Positions 43,361-52,395 of a stretch of DNA of 64,000 nucleotides are shown here, in pieces. Numbering within the stretch: position 1 is the first letter of the stretch; each line of letters begins with the position of its first letter. The stretch lies in the NCBI GenBank assembly GCA_017442225.1, contig JAFSAR010000001.1, forward strand, positions 16,738 to 80,737, given 5' to 3'. The notes below the pieces were generated by a model that was given only the letters and a program-made list of their open reading frames with translations, did not search any database and had not been told where the DNA came from. This DNA comes from Clostridia bacterium (lineage in GTDB: Bacteria > Bacillota > Clostridia > Oscillospirales > Acutalibacteraceae). The translations under genes were made by a program, and so were the position numbers.

Positions 43361-44509
43361 TTAGTGGTTAATTACTTCATACATACCGCCGGGCAACGCC
43401 CTTACCAGACCCTCAATCTCGAGCTCGGTAAGGGATGAAAGCAATTGCTCATCGCTCAAATTCAAATCAAGCAAATCGTCAGCGGTGAATTTTAGTTTAT
43501 TCAAATTATTATACACTATTTTTGCGTCATTTGAAAGACCTGATTGCAAATTTTTTCGAGAAATTTTTTCTGTCTTTACAGTTTCTTCAGCAAACGCCTT
43601 CTCAATATCAATCTTATCGGGATACGCGGTGATATATTGATTGAAAATATCTGCGGCATTCAACAACGGAATAGCGCCGTCCCGCAGTAACGCGTTTGAG
43701 CCCTTATAATTATCAAGAGTTGGATTACCCGGTATTACAAAAACGTCTCTCCCCTGTTCGTTTGCAAGACGCGCCGTGATTAGCGAGCCGCTTTTAAGCG
43801 ATGCCTCAATTACAACAGTTCCCATCGAAAGCGCTGATATAATACGATTTCTTATGGGAAAGCTATATTTAGTGGCGGGTGCGTAAGGCGGATGCTCGCT
43901 TATAAGGCATCCGTTTTTACTAATTTCATCACGCAGAGCGCGATTTTCGGGCAGATAATCATAGCAAATACCACAGCCTAATACAGCTATCGTTTTAGTT
44001 TTTGCGGCTAACGCTCCTTTATGTGCGCAGGTATCGGCTCCAAGAGCCGCCCCGCTTACAATTATCATACCCGCGCGTCCCAAGCGTTTTGCCAACGAAA
44101 ATGCAGCTTTTTTACCAAAATCCGAGATTTTACGTGGACCTACAACCGATATCAGCGGCATATTGTCAATATCAACAAACTCGCCTTTTATATATAATAC
44201 AATCGGGCAATCGGAGATATTACGTAATCTTTCTGGGTAATTACTATCGCAAATTGTAACTGTATAAATATTATTTTTTAAACAGTCGTCAATAATCTTA
44301 TAAATCTTATTTATATCAATTTTTAAAATTTTATCTGCGTCTTTTACCTCAATAATGCCTTTGATTTCAGACTCTTTAAACGCTTTATCTAGCAAATCGG
44401 CATCACGCAAGCAATTAAAAATCTTTACAGCCTTGATGCTGCCTGCGCCAAAACACTGTTGAATCGTTATAAGATTTACAAGAGTAATGTTTTCCTTTGA
44501 AAGCAGCAT
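43361..44509 (-). CDS. dprA: DNA-processing protein DprA
   Basis: Binds incoming single-stranded DNA during natural transformation and loads RecA. The Rossmann-like core is visible as ISVVGPRKISDFGKKAA, IVSGAALGADTCAHKGALA, GCGICYDYLPENRAL and FVIPGN (usually AVPG), with a C-terminal winged-helix domain (about 320-380). 382 residues. Directly upstream of topA, the usual Firmicute order. Together with comF downstream it suggests at least remnant competence functions. Confidence 0.94.
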   Translation of the reverse strand: MLLSKENITLVNLITIQQCFGAGSIKAVKIFNCLRDADLLDKAFKESEIKGIIEVKDADKILKIDINKIYKIIDDCLKNNIYTVTICDSNYPERLRNISDCPIVLYIKGEFVDIDNMPLISVVGPRKISDFGKKAAFSLAKRLGRAGMIIVSGAALGADTCAHKGALAAKTKTIAVLGCGICYDYLPENRALRDEISKNGCLISEHPPYAPATKYSFPIRNRIISALSMGTVVIEASLKSGSLITARLANEQGRDVFVIPGNPTLDNYKGSNALLRDGAIPLLNAADIFNQYITAYPDKIDIEKAFAEETVKTEKISRKNLQSGLSNDAKIVYNNLNKLKFTADDLLDLNLSDEQLLSSLTELEIEGLVRALPGGMYEVINH

Positions 44510-44510
44510 A

Positions 44511-45296
44511 CTATCTTTCCTTTACCATTTCCCACATTGCAATTGCGGCAGCAGCGGCGGCGTTAAGTGATTCGGCTTTGCCCTGCATTTTTATTGTGAT
44601 ATTACAGTACGCTGCTTGCTTAGCATCGCTGGATAAACCGTTTGCTTCGTTACCGATAAGCAGAACGTCACCGTCCCTAAACTCTTGAGTTGTAATTGAT
44701 GAGGCGTCCTTATCTACAACGCAAGCAAAAGCTCGTAAATTATTTTTATTGATAAATTCGACTATATCATCGACAATATATACGGGAACACGCAACAATG
44801 TACCCATAGAACTGCGCAACGATTTTGGCGCATAAGGGTCGCAACTGTCAGCTGACAGAATTATACCGCTGACACCCAACGCCTCAGCTGTGCGGGCAAT
44901 CGCGCCAAGATTTGACGGGTCCGCAAGATTTTCAAGCGCGATGTATCTACCACTGCTCGATATATTGCCGTTTATTTCAGGTATTTTTGCCACCGCAATA
45001 ATACCCTGTGGAGAGCTTGTATCACTGATTTTTTTAAATAAATCATCACTTAAAATGAAACAGCTCTGACTAACGGTTGCAAAACGGTTTATATCTTCGT
45101 AATGCTTTTTGGCTGCCGATTTTGTTACAATCAGTTTATCAAATCTGATATTATTCTGGTATACGTCGTCACAAATTCGCAGTCCTTCGAGCACAAAAAG
45201 ATTATGCTCTTTTCGGTGCTTTGCAGAGGATTGCAGCAGTCTAACAAACTTGATAAGCGGATTGTCTTTAGACGAAATTTCTATAAATTCAGGCAT
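44511..45296 (-). CDS. TrmH/SpoU-family RNA 2'-O-methyltransferase
   Basis: SPOUT methyltransferase that modifies ribose in rRNA or tRNA. Its 261 residues comprise an L30-like substrate-binding N-terminus (about 1-95, SSKDNPLIKFVRLLQ) and the knotted catalytic domain with LENLADPSNLGAIARTAEALGVSGI, LLIGNEANGLS and SLNAAAAAAIAMWEM. It resembles the RlmB-like YsgA group; target nucleotide unknown. It is the first gene of the 15-gene minus-strand run and follows the rplT terminator. Confidence 0.92.
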   Translation of the reverse strand: MPEFIEISSKDNPLIKFVRLLQSSAKHRKEHNLFVLEGLRICDDVYQNNIRFDKLIVTKSAAKKHYEDINRFATVSQSCFILSDDLFKKISDTSSPQGIIAVAKIPEINGNISSSGRYIALENLADPSNLGAIARTAEALGVSGIILSADSCDPYAPKSLRSSMGTLLRVPVYIVDDIVEFINKNNLRAFACVVDKDASSITTQEFRDGDVLLIGNEANGLSSDAKQAAYCNITIKMQGKAESLNAAAAAAIAMWEMVKER

Positions 45297-45324
45297 ATTT
45301 TTCTCCTAAAATAAAAGCAAAATT

Positions 45325-45352
45325 CGCCCGAGAAACAGTTGTATCTCGGGCG
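45325..45352 (-). terminator. Intrinsic terminator after rplT
   Basis: CGCCCGAGA (45325-45333) pairs with TCTCGGGCG (45344-45352). On the minus strand it is followed by AATTTTGCTTTTATT. It ends infC-rpmI-rplT about 10 nt after the rplT stop. Confidence 0.8.
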
Positions 45353-45360
45353 AGGTAAAA

Positions 45361-45720
45361 TTATTTTTCTAATGCTTTTTGAGCGGTTTTTACAAGATTT
45401 GCAAAACCAGCCTCGTCGTTTACGGCGATATCTGCAAGCATTTTACGGTTGATCTGAACACCGGCTTTATTAAGACCGTTCATAAACGTTGAGTAGTTCA
45501 TACCGTTAAGCTTTGCAGCGGCAGAAATGCGGGTAATCCAAAGGCGACGGAAATCGCGCTTTTTAAGTCTACGACCGATATAAGCGTAGTTACCTGATTT
45601 CATAACTGCTTCTTTCGCAGTTTTAAAGAGCTTAGATTTAGCGCCAAAATAACCTTTGGCAAGTTTTAAAGTCTTTTTTCTTCTTTTGCGTGTTGCTAAC
45701 GCACCTTTTACACGTGCCAT
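45361..45720 (-). CDS. rplT: 50S ribosomal protein L20
   Basis: Early 50S assembly protein that also represses its own operon through the leader. 119 residues, strongly basic, with the family start [23 protein letters not shown] and [19 protein letters not shown] near the end. Last gene of infC-rpmI-rplT. Confidence 0.98.
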   Translation of the reverse strand: MARVKGALATRKRRKKTLKLAKGYFGAKSKLFKTAKEAVMKSGNYAYIGRRLKKRDFRRLWITRISAAAKLNGMNYSTFMNGLNKAGVQINRKMLADIAVNDEAGFANLVKTAQKALEK

Positions 45721-45749
45721 TTCAAGTTTCCTCCAATTTCAAATTTCAA

Positions 45750-45947
45750 TTACTTATAAGGAATAAGTTTCTTTACTGTTGCAACATTGGTTGCATCAGC
45801 GCATACGACCTTACGCAGATTTCTCTTACGCTTTGTAGTCTTTTTGTTAAGGATATGAGACTTGAAAGCATGAGCGCGTTTTACCTTGCCGTTTTTGGTG
45901 AGCTTAAAGCGCTTTTTAGCGCCGCTATGGGTTTTGATTTTAGGCAT
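45750..45947 (-). CDS. rpmI: 50S ribosomal protein L35
   Basis: 65-residue basic protein of the large subunit. [30 protein letters not shown] is the family signature (split here: [14 protein letters not shown], then [12 protein letters not shown]). It lies between infC and rplT in the standard order. Confidence 0.98.
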   Translation of the reverse strand: MPKIKTHSGAKKRFKLTKNGKVKRAHAFKSHILNKKTTKRKRNLRKVVCADATNVATVKKLIPYK

Positions 45948-45969
45948 AATTTTATCCTCCTATAAATTT

Positions 45970-46491
45970 TTACTTACTAGATTTTGGGGCTAAGAACATA
46001 AGCATATTTCTGCCTTCGAGCTTAGCCTGTTTTTCAACAGTGCCATATTTTTCGCATTTCATAGCAATTTTTTCCATTAAAGCTTGGCCGTTTTCTGCAT
46101 GACCCATTTCGCGACCTCTAAAGCGAATTGCAACCTTAACCTTGTTTCCTTCTTTAAGAAAACGATTAGCGTGATTACATTTTGTGTCAAGATCATGGTC
46201 ATCAATACCCAAACCGATAATACGAATTTCTTTAATTTCAATTATTTTCTGGTTTTTCTTGGCCTCTTTTTCGCGTTTCATTTGTTCGAATTTATACTTA
46301 CCATAGTCTAAAATCTTACAAACGGGCGGATTCGATGTTGTGGAAACGCAAACAAGATCAAGATCTTTTGCTTCTGCTGCGTTAAGTGCCTTTTCAATGG
46401 ATATAACCCCAAGTTGAGCACCATCGGAATCAATAACGCGAACTTCTTTAAATTTAATGTCTGCGTTGATGAGAGTTTCTTTTGTAGCGAT
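45970..46491 (-). CDS. infC: Translation initiation factor IF-3, with ATC start
   Basis: Keeps ribosomal subunits apart and checks the start codon. The protein begins (M)ATKETLINADIKFKEVRVI and contains CKILDYGKYKFEQMKREKEAKKNQK and the C-domain KVAIRFRGREMGH. No ATG, GTG or TTG lies at the expected start. The ATC at 46491-46489 sits 9 nt after a perfect GGAGG, matching the rare-codon starts (ATT, ATC, ATA) by which IF-3 limits its own synthesis. Longer in-frame starts would reach into the structured leader. This gives 173 residues. Confidence 0.95.
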   Translation of the reverse strand: MATKETLINADIKFKEVRVIDSDGAQLGVISIEKALNAAEAKDLDLVCVSTTSNPPVCKILDYGKYKFEQMKREKEAKKNQKIIEIKEIRIIGLGIDDHDLDTKCNHANRFLKEGNKVKVAIRFRGREMGHAENGQALMEKIAMKCEKYGTVEKQAKLEGRNMLMFLAPKSSK

Positions 46492-46636
46492 AGTTAAGCA
46501 CCTCCGTAAATAATAACAAAGACGTGAGCACAATATACCCACGTCAAATAAAACAAAACTTTACAAATCTTATCTTATTAACCTTACGATAACACACGTT
46601 AAGGTGAGAAACATAGGTATGCTCTTCTTCATTGTC
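46492..46636 (-). promoter_or_regulatory. Ribosomal L20-type leader of infC-rpmI-rplT
   Basis: The leader of about 145 nt contains ACCTTA/TAAGGT pairing and, near its end, GACGTG/CACGTC (46545-46521) around GGTATATTGTG followed by TTTGTTATTATTT, a terminator-like hairpin. Position and the GTGGGTATATTGTGCTCACG hairpin fit the L20 leader of low-GC Gram-positives, in which excess L20 causes premature termination. Recognised from context and the last hairpin rather than a full fold. Confidence 0.7.
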
Positions 46637-46642
46637 TAACAC

Positions 46643-46670
46643 ATTATAACACACAAATTTGATTTGTCAA
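46643..46670 (-). promoter_or_regulatory. Sigma-A promoter for infC-rpmI-rplT
   Basis: TTGACA (46670-46665) and TATAAT (46648-46643) on the minus strand, spacer 16 bp; the -35 lies just after the mreB stop. Confidence 0.85.
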
Positions 46671-46678
46671 GCACTTTT

Positions 46679-47701
46679 TTATTCAATTGTTAATTCCTTA
46701 ATAGAACGCAACTGATAGTTAACGTGCTTTAGCAGTTCGGGTTTTCGAAGCGCCACCGCCGCGCCGCGTACGACGCTGTGTGTCGGGTCTTCGAGCATAT
46801 GCACCGCAGTACCCGTATACTCTGAAACGAGGCTATCCATACCGTGAATCAGCGAACCGCCGCCTGCAAGATACAGTCCATCGCTGTTGATATCTGCCAC
46901 AAGGTCAGGGTCGGTTTTAGAAAGCACCAGACGTATGCAATTGCATATTGCGTCTGCTGTCTCTTTGATTGCATCGTAAACCTCGGTAGAGGTGATTTCA
47001 AAGCTTTCGGGCAGACCAGTAAAGACGTTTCTTCCCCTTGCAACCATAGCGATTTCAACAGGACGCGGCACGACGGTACCGATTTGTTTTTTTATAGACT
47101 CAGCCATAAGGCTACCAATCTCAATGTTATATTCTTTGCGTATATAGCGCATTATCTGCGCATCAAAATCAAACGACGCCGTTTTAAACGATTCGCAAGT
47201 CGCAATACCTCCCATAGATATGACAGCAATATCGGTAGTTCCCGCGCCTATATCCACAACCATATATCCGTGAGGTTTTGAAAAATCGAGTCCAAGTCCA
47301 AAAGCAATTGCCAAAGGGCTTTCAATAACTGATACGTTCCTGCCCCCCGCCGCCTCAACGACGTTTGACAGCGAGTGGTGCTGCAGTTCGGTAAGTCCAA
47401 CGGGTAACGTTGCCATAATTTTAGGACGTACTATTTTATTGCCAAAAGCCTTTGTCATATACTCTTTAAGCATAGCCTCTGCTATATCATATTCAGCAAT
47501 GATGCCGTGTTTTATGGGAAACACGCACTCAAATGACTCTGGGGTACGTCCAAGAGTTTGCTTTGCTTTTTCACCGTAATAAAATGGCTCATAACTTTCG
47601 CTATCGACAGTAACAATGCTTGGCATTTCAAGCACAACTCTTGAGCTTGAAAAGATAACCGTCTTTGATGAACCTATATCAATACCTATTTCCATAGCCA
47701 T
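46679..47701 (-). CDS. mreB: MreB-family actin-like rod-shape protein
   Basis: Actin-like ATPase that organises lateral wall synthesis. The 340 residues include phosphate-1 EIGIDIGSSKT (usually DLGTANT), PVGLTELQHHSL, phosphate-2 VVDIGAGTTDIAV and the adenosine loop LYLAGGGSLIHGM. It lacks mreC/mreD/minCD neighbours, so it is probably one of several paralogues (MreB, Mbl or MreBH type). It lies downstream of comF on the same strand. The ATG at 47701 follows GAGGCGGTGG. Confidence 0.9.
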   Translation of the reverse strand: MAMEIGIDIGSSKTVIFSSSRVVLEMPSIVTVDSESYEPFYYGEKAKQTLGRTPESFECVFPIKHGIIAEYDIAEAMLKEYMTKAFGNKIVRPKIMATLPVGLTELQHHSLSNVVEAAGGRNVSVIESPLAIAFGLGLDFSKPHGYMVVDIGAGTTDIAVISMGGIATCESFKTASFDFDAQIMRYIRKEYNIEIGSLMAESIKKQIGTVVPRPVEIAMVARGRNVFTGLPESFEITSTEVYDAIKETADAICNCIRLVLSKTDPDLVADINSDGLYLAGGGSLIHGMDSLVSEYTGTAVHMLEDPTHSVVRGAAVALRKPELLKHVNYQLRSIKELTIE

Positions 47702-47746
47702 AAAACCACCGCCTCACAAATATTATACTACAACATAAATATTTTT

Positions 47747-48454
47747 TCAATTTTTGTTTTTTGATTTTTCCGTAGCGCCGAGCACAGTCGCACAATAAAC
47801 ACAGTCAGCCCCCGCAAAAAGCAATGTTTTTGCGCACTCATCAAGGGTGGCTCCCGTTGTTTTTATGTCGTCAATCAACAATACTTTTTTATTATCAAGA
47901 CAGCAATTTGCGAAATATTTTCCGTCAACGTTATGCAGACGCTCTTTAATTGTCGATTTATGCTGTTTCTTGCTTTTTTTAATGCAAAATAACAGTTTAT
48001 CATTAAAAGGAATACCAAGTTTTTCTGCCACCAATTCAGCAACGTAACCGCTGTGGTCGTAACCAAACCTTTGATATGCGGGTACAGCGCACACAATGTC
48101 AAAGCGGGTACCGTCATAGCAACGTTTTATCGCGTGATAAACTTCTTCGGCAAAATAGTTGGCATAGTGCTGTTTTTTACCAAATTTGTACGAATAATAC
48201 GCCCTGCGCGCAAGGCCTATATTCTTAAAGACGCATACGAGCGCATTAAACCTAAAAATATTATATTTACAAACGCAGTTTTCATTTTCGCGACCGCAAT
48301 CAAGACAAATATCATCAAGGTTAATACGTTCTATTTTAACGCTACAATTATCACAAATATAAGCGCCCTCGTCAAGTATTTCCCCGCAACAAATACATTT
48401 ATTTGGATATATGGCGGAAATCAACGTTTTAAACAAAGATTTAACGTTCTTCAT
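47747..48454 (-). CDS. comF: ComF family protein (phosphoribosyltransferase-like)
   Basis: Related to ComFC, which aids single-stranded DNA handling in transformation. Its 235 residues have an N-terminal zinc-binding part (C-I-C-C, C-D-N-C, C-L-D-C, C-V-C within about 18-62) and a type I phosphoribosyltransferase domain with VLLIDDIKTTGATLDE. It overlaps the recD2 end by 14 bp. comFA is absent. Confidence 0.92.
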   Translation of the reverse strand: MKNVKSLFKTLISAIYPNKCICCGEILDEGAYICDNCSVKIERINLDDICLDCGRENENCVCKYNIFRFNALVCVFKNIGLARRAYYSYKFGKKQHYANYFAEEVYHAIKRCYDGTRFDIVCAVPAYQRFGYDHSGYVAELVAEKLGIPFNDKLLFCIKKSKKQHKSTIKERLHNVDGKYFANCCLDNKKVLLIDDIKTTGATLDECAKTLLFAGADCVYCATVLGATEKSKNKN

Positions 48455-50660
48455 TTTCTATCAAAAAATCCTTTAGCAAGGTGTATCGCAAGGTTTTTCG
48501 GTCATTCGCCGCCATTTTTTCATACACCGATTCCAAACCTACTATAATAAGCAGTTTTTTTGCGCGGGTCACAGCCGTATATAAAAGATTGCGGTAAAGC
48601 AACTGCGGAGGCGTATCGATAAGCGGCAATATAACGCAGTCAAATTCACTGCCCTGACTTTTATGTACCGTGACCGCATACGCAAGCTCAAGCTCGCCTA
48701 TGTTCTCTACAAAGTAAGTTGCTGTGCGATCATCAAATTTCACTTTGACAATGCCGCCTTTTATATCAATCAACGAAATATAACCCACGTCGCCGTTGAA
48801 AACGCCATATCCTATATCTCCGTTATCGCGCTGCCACTGCAAATCATAGTTGTTTTTAATCTGCATAACCTTGTCGCCTGTCCTAAAATATACGCCCTTG
48901 TAAGCAAGCTGTGGCTCACCGTCTTTTTTTGGATTAAGCGTTGCTTGCAGTAAATTATTAAGATTCACCGTGCCTGTTTGCGCCTTTCGCGACGGACAAA
49001 GTATCTGTATATCGGTAAGTGGATTAAAGCCGTATGCATCGGGCAAGCGTGTTTCACAAAGCTCCAGAACAGTATCGCAAACGTCTACCGCATAATCACG
49101 ATGCATCATAAAGAAATCTTTTGTTTTATTCGATAGGTCAGAAGGCTCGCCATTTATAATAGCGTGAGCGTTTGTGATTATAGCGCTTGTCATAGCTTGT
49201 CTGAATACTTTTTTTAGCGAAACTGATGAATAGACGCCCGAACTTAAAATATCGTTAAGCACGTTACCCGCCGAAACGCTCGGCAATTGGTCGGTATCAC
49301 CTACCAGAATAATTCTTGTAGAAATTTTAAGCGCGTGCAAAAGACTTTCAAAAAGCAAAGAATCAAGCATTGATGCTTCGTCCACAATTATGACTTCACA
49401 TTCAAGCGGATTTTTTTCATTACGGGCAAAGCTTTGTTTATTTTCGCTTGTCCACTCTACCTCAAGCAAACGGTGAAGCGTTTTTGCCTCTCTTCCTGTA
49501 AGCTCGGTCATACGTTTTGCCGCTCTGCCGGTCGGCGCTGCAAGCTGTATTGTGGCATCTCGCTGTTCAAATAATTCAATAATCGCGTTAAGCGTTGTGG
49601 TTTTACCCGTACCGGGTCCGCCCGTCAGCACGAAAACACCGTTACAAAACGCTTTTCTTATGGACTCGCGTTGTAATTCTTCGAATTTAATACCAAGTTT
49701 GTTTTCTACGTAGTCAATCTCAAGCTCATCAATAATGTTTGACTGATTTATATAGTTTTTAGCGGCAAAAAGACGCGCTGCGATATATTCCTCAGCATTA
49801 TAATACTCAGGCAACATAAGAAAATCAGAATCGCCAACGGTTTTACTTCTTAGCCTCAGATTCTCAATCATCCTGTCGCATATTGTATCAATACGGAATT
49901 CATCACTCTCGAGCAATGATGCGGCTACAGGTATCAATTTTTTTCGCGGCAGACAGGTATGTCCATTAAGCAGATTTTTTCGCAACACATAGTCAACGCC
50001 CGCCGCAAGACGCATTTCGTTATCCTGCGATATTCCCAAATCCAAAGCAATTGACTCAACCTTTTCAAATGGTAAATCAATATCGTCCGTGCATAAAATA
50101 TATGGATTTTGCTTTATTTTCTCAACCGATGCCGTTCCCAATCGCTGAAATATGCATATGCACTTCTCCATCGAAATCTGATAAGGATTTAACATCAGCA
50201 TCAAATCGCGGATACCAAACTGTTTTTTATATTCTTCGGATATATTTCTCGCCTTTTCCAAGGAAATACCTTTAATAATCGCAAGATCGTCGGGGCTGTT
50301 TTGTATTATATCAAGCGAGTCTGAGCCGAATTTTTCTACAATACGCTCGGCAGTTGCAGGACCAACGCCCTTGATGATTCCCGACGATAAATAGCGCAAA
50401 ATTGCTGCCACGGTTTTTGGCGCTACGGTTTCGTAACATTCTGCTAAAAATTGCTCGCCATAAATCGCGTGAACGGTGAATTCCCCTGTGAATTTAACGT
50501 TATCGCCAATAGATATAAACGGCAACGTGCCGACAACGGTTATATGTTCGCGTCCAGCCCTTACAGTGCATACGGTATAGCCGTTTTGTTGGTTTTTAAA
50601 GGTTATTTTTTCGACAATTCCGCTGATTTCCCTTTTCTCGCCTGTGTTAGCGATTTCCAT
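48441..50660 (-). CDS. recD2: RecD2-type ATP-dependent helicase
   Basis: 5'-3' SF1B DNA helicase not tied to RecBC, important for replication-fork progress and repair in Firmicutes. 739 residues: an OB-like N-terminus (about 8-75), helix-hairpin-helix regions beginning SSGIIKGVGPATAERIVEKFG, Walker A GGPGTGKTTT (about 345), LAAPTGRAAKRM, DEASMLD, VGDTDQLPSV and the C-terminal VTVHKSQGSEFD motif. The start is ATG at 50660 behind AAGGAGATAACTC; upstream Met codons belong to the preceding gene's frame. Confidence 0.95.
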   Translation of the reverse strand: MEIANTGEKREISGIVEKITFKNQQNGYTVCTVRAGREHITVVGTLPFISIGDNVKFTGEFTVHAIYGEQFLAECYETVAPKTVAAILRYLSSGIIKGVGPATAERIVEKFGSDSLDIIQNSPDDLAIIKGISLEKARNISEEYKKQFGIRDLMLMLNPYQISMEKCICIFQRLGTASVEKIKQNPYILCTDDIDLPFEKVESIALDLGISQDNEMRLAAGVDYVLRKNLLNGHTCLPRKKLIPVAASLLESDEFRIDTICDRMIENLRLRSKTVGDSDFLMLPEYYNAEEYIAARLFAAKNYINQSNIIDELEIDYVENKLGIKFEELQRESIRKAFCNGVFVLTGGPGTGKTTTLNAIIELFEQRDATIQLAAPTGRAAKRMTELTGREAKTLHRLLEVEWTSENKQSFARNEKNPLECEVIIVDEASMLDSLLFESLLHALKISTRIILVGDTDQLPSVSAGNVLNDILSSGVYSSVSLKKVFRQAMTSAIITNAHAIINGEPSDLSNKTKDFFMMHRDYAVDVCDTVLELCETRLPDAYGFNPLTDIQILCPSRKAQTGTVNLNNLLQATLNPKKDGEPQLAYKGVYFRTGDKVMQIKNNYDLQWQRDNGDIGYGVFNGDVGYISLIDIKGGIVKVKFDDRTATYFVENIGELELAYAVTVHKSQGSEFDCVILPLIDTPPQLLYRNLLYTAVTRAKKLLIIVGLESVYEKMAANDRKTLRYTLLKDFLIENEER

Positions 50661-50665
50661 TTGAG

Positions 50666-51004
50666 TTATCTCCTTTGTAACTGCTCGCATTCCGCAATTG
50701 ATGCTGTAGTACACAAAATAATATTCTTACCTTTAATAAAATTATCACAATCAAAAAGCTCTTTTGCTTCAATATTATCGGTTATAGCAATAATACCTGC
50801 GGCAAATCCGTCGCCGTGCCATCTTATTTTTTGCCAAATATAATTTAATTGCCTTAATGCAAATCCATTTTTTAAAACAATTAAAGAATAATTTTCTACA
50901 CGCGTATTAGGAAAATAAAAAAGCATTTTCAGTATGTAAACAAATTCGCATATACCTGCGACGGAAAAAAGAATTATAAAGATAAGTAAAAACGTTTTAA
51001 CCAC
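50666..51004 (-). CDS. Unknown small membrane protein between cdaR and recD2
   Basis: Not recognised. 112 residues from GTG at 51004, with GAGGTGG upstream (a GTG 9 bp earlier overlaps that site). One N-terminal transmembrane segment (about 3-32, FLLIFIILFSVAGICEFVYIL), then a soluble part with the pattern GKNIILCTTASIAECEQLQ at the end and KELFDCDNF before it. It ends 5 bp before recD2 and lies 72 bp after cdaR. Its place behind the c-di-AMP genes may be chance. Confidence 0.65.
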   Translation of the reverse strand: MVKTFLLIFIILFSVAGICEFVYILKMLFYFPNTRVENYSLIVLKNGFALRQLNYIWQKIRWHGDGFAAGIIAITDNIEAKELFDCDNFIKGKNIILCTTASIAECEQLQRR

Positions 51005-51075
51005 AAATACCACCTCATTACATAGTATGCAATAAAGGCGGTATCTGATATGATATAGATATAAATGTAGATATA

Positions 51076-52395
51076 CTAGTATAAGGTAACCGACGTGCTG
51101 TACGTACCTACTTGCCAGATGTTATCGTAAACGTCTGATTTAATAACAGCCTCAACGGTATAATCACCTGCTGTTTTGTCGGTTAAATCAATAACTGCAA
51201 ACAAATCGCTTGCTTTAATGTTTTTAATAACATTTTGCGGTCCGCATAACTTAACACGAATACTTTTATCGGTCTTGGCTTTAAGGTCGCCGCTAAGTCC
51301 CAAGCATCTGATATTTTTAATCTCCAAGGTTGTTTCTGCATAACCCGAAACGTTAATATCCACCGTGAAAAACTCAATATTTTCAAGAATCTTAACACCG
51401 TCAGGCAGACTTGCTGAAACTTCAAAGCTACTCGCCGTGGTGGAAACCGTTCTGAAATCAATCGGCGACAACGATATATTTTCGATTTTGTCGATAATTT
51501 CAGGAGTACCAATAACCGTTACTTTGCTTTGACTTAGTTTGTACTTGATATCTTCATCGGTCATGCCCGCAGGCAAATTGCTAAATACCGCTTTGCAGTT
51601 AACAGTCTTTTTCTTAGAAATCGGCTGTGTAACTTTTACGTTAGTAAATGACAACGTCAAATATGAGTTCGTAATAATATTATCATTTGAATCATAAACC
51701 GTACCGTCGGCGGTATAGCGATATAAAATTTTATCATTGCTGTCATACAGCACAACGTCGGAATTAAAGGTCTGAGACGTTGCAAGCGTATTGTTTACCT
51801 CGGCAATAGTACCAACCGTTGCTATCTTTTCAATTGTAGAACGCGGTCCCTTCACGGTAACTGTGCTTTGCTGAGAATTAGCTACAACGGGAGTTTCTGC
51901 CACAAGGCCTTCGGAAGCGCTCACGCCAATTAGTTTTGGTACAATCGTAAATTCCTTTGTATCAATAAAATCAACCGTAACGTCAATGTTGGATGGAGAA
52001 ATAGACGTAATCGTATATCCCGATTTGTTTGTATTACTGGTAGCTGTAACCTCAAGATTAAACGTTCCCGCAGAGTTTATATCAATTGTTGAAGCCGAAA
52101 GTGAAAAATCCTCCGCTTTAAGCGAACTTACGATATAATTCGGTCCGCTTACGGTAACAGAAAATCTTTGAGAAGCAACGTCGGATATTATTCCAAGTCC
52201 CAAGTCCGAAGCTGCAGTCCCCTCAAGTGTGACGGATGCGCTGATATCAGTAAAGGTCTGCTGGCGGACAGGATTTTCAACCATAGCAATACCAAGCCAT
52301 AGCGCAAACGCCAAGACAATCGAAAGAATAACTATAAACTTTTTGTTGTAAAGCAACGTGCCAAGTCTGTATTTTTGAGGAATACTAAATTTCAT
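51076..52395 (-). CDS. cdaR: CdaR (YbbR-domain) regulator of diadenylate cyclase
   Basis: Extracytoplasmic partner that modulates CdaA. The 439 residues begin with a cytoplasmic basic stretch and one transmembrane anchor (about 19-38, KFIVILSIVLAFALWLGIA), followed by four YbbR-type beta-rich repeats of about 85-95 residues each, e.g. VSGPNYIVSSLKAEDF, VKGPRSTIEKI, VIGTPEIIDKI and LCGPQNVIKNIKASD. It overlaps cdaA by 11 bp. glmM, the usual third gene, is absent. Confidence 0.93.
   Translation of the reverse strand: MKFSIPQKYRLGTLLYNKKFIVILSIVLAFALWLGIAMVENPVRQQTFTDISASVTLEGTAASDLGLGIISDVASQRFSVTVSGPNYIVSSLKAEDFSLSASTIDINSAGTFNLEVTATSNTNKSGYTITSISPSNIDVTVDFIDTKEFTIVPKLIGVSASEGLVAETPVVANSQQSTVTVKGPRSTIEKIATVGTIAEVNNTLATSQTFNSDVVLYDSNDKILYRYTADGTVYDSNDNIITNSYLTLSFTNVKVTQPISKKKTVNCKAVFSNLPAGMTDEDIKYKLSQSKVTVIGTPEIIDKIENISLSPIDFRTVSTTASSFEVSASLPDGVKILENIEFFTVDINVSGYAETTLEIKNIRCLGLSGDLKAKTDKSIRVKLCGPQNVIKNIKASDLFAVIDLTDKTAGDYTVEAVIKSDVYDNIWQVGTYSTSVTLY

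Noticed and set aside
51019..51032. 14-bp sequence TACATAGTATGCAA shared with 54830-54843, both upstream of minus-strand genes
   Set aside because: Sharing one 14-mer in 64 kb of AT-rich sequence is expected by chance, and the spacing to the gene starts differs.
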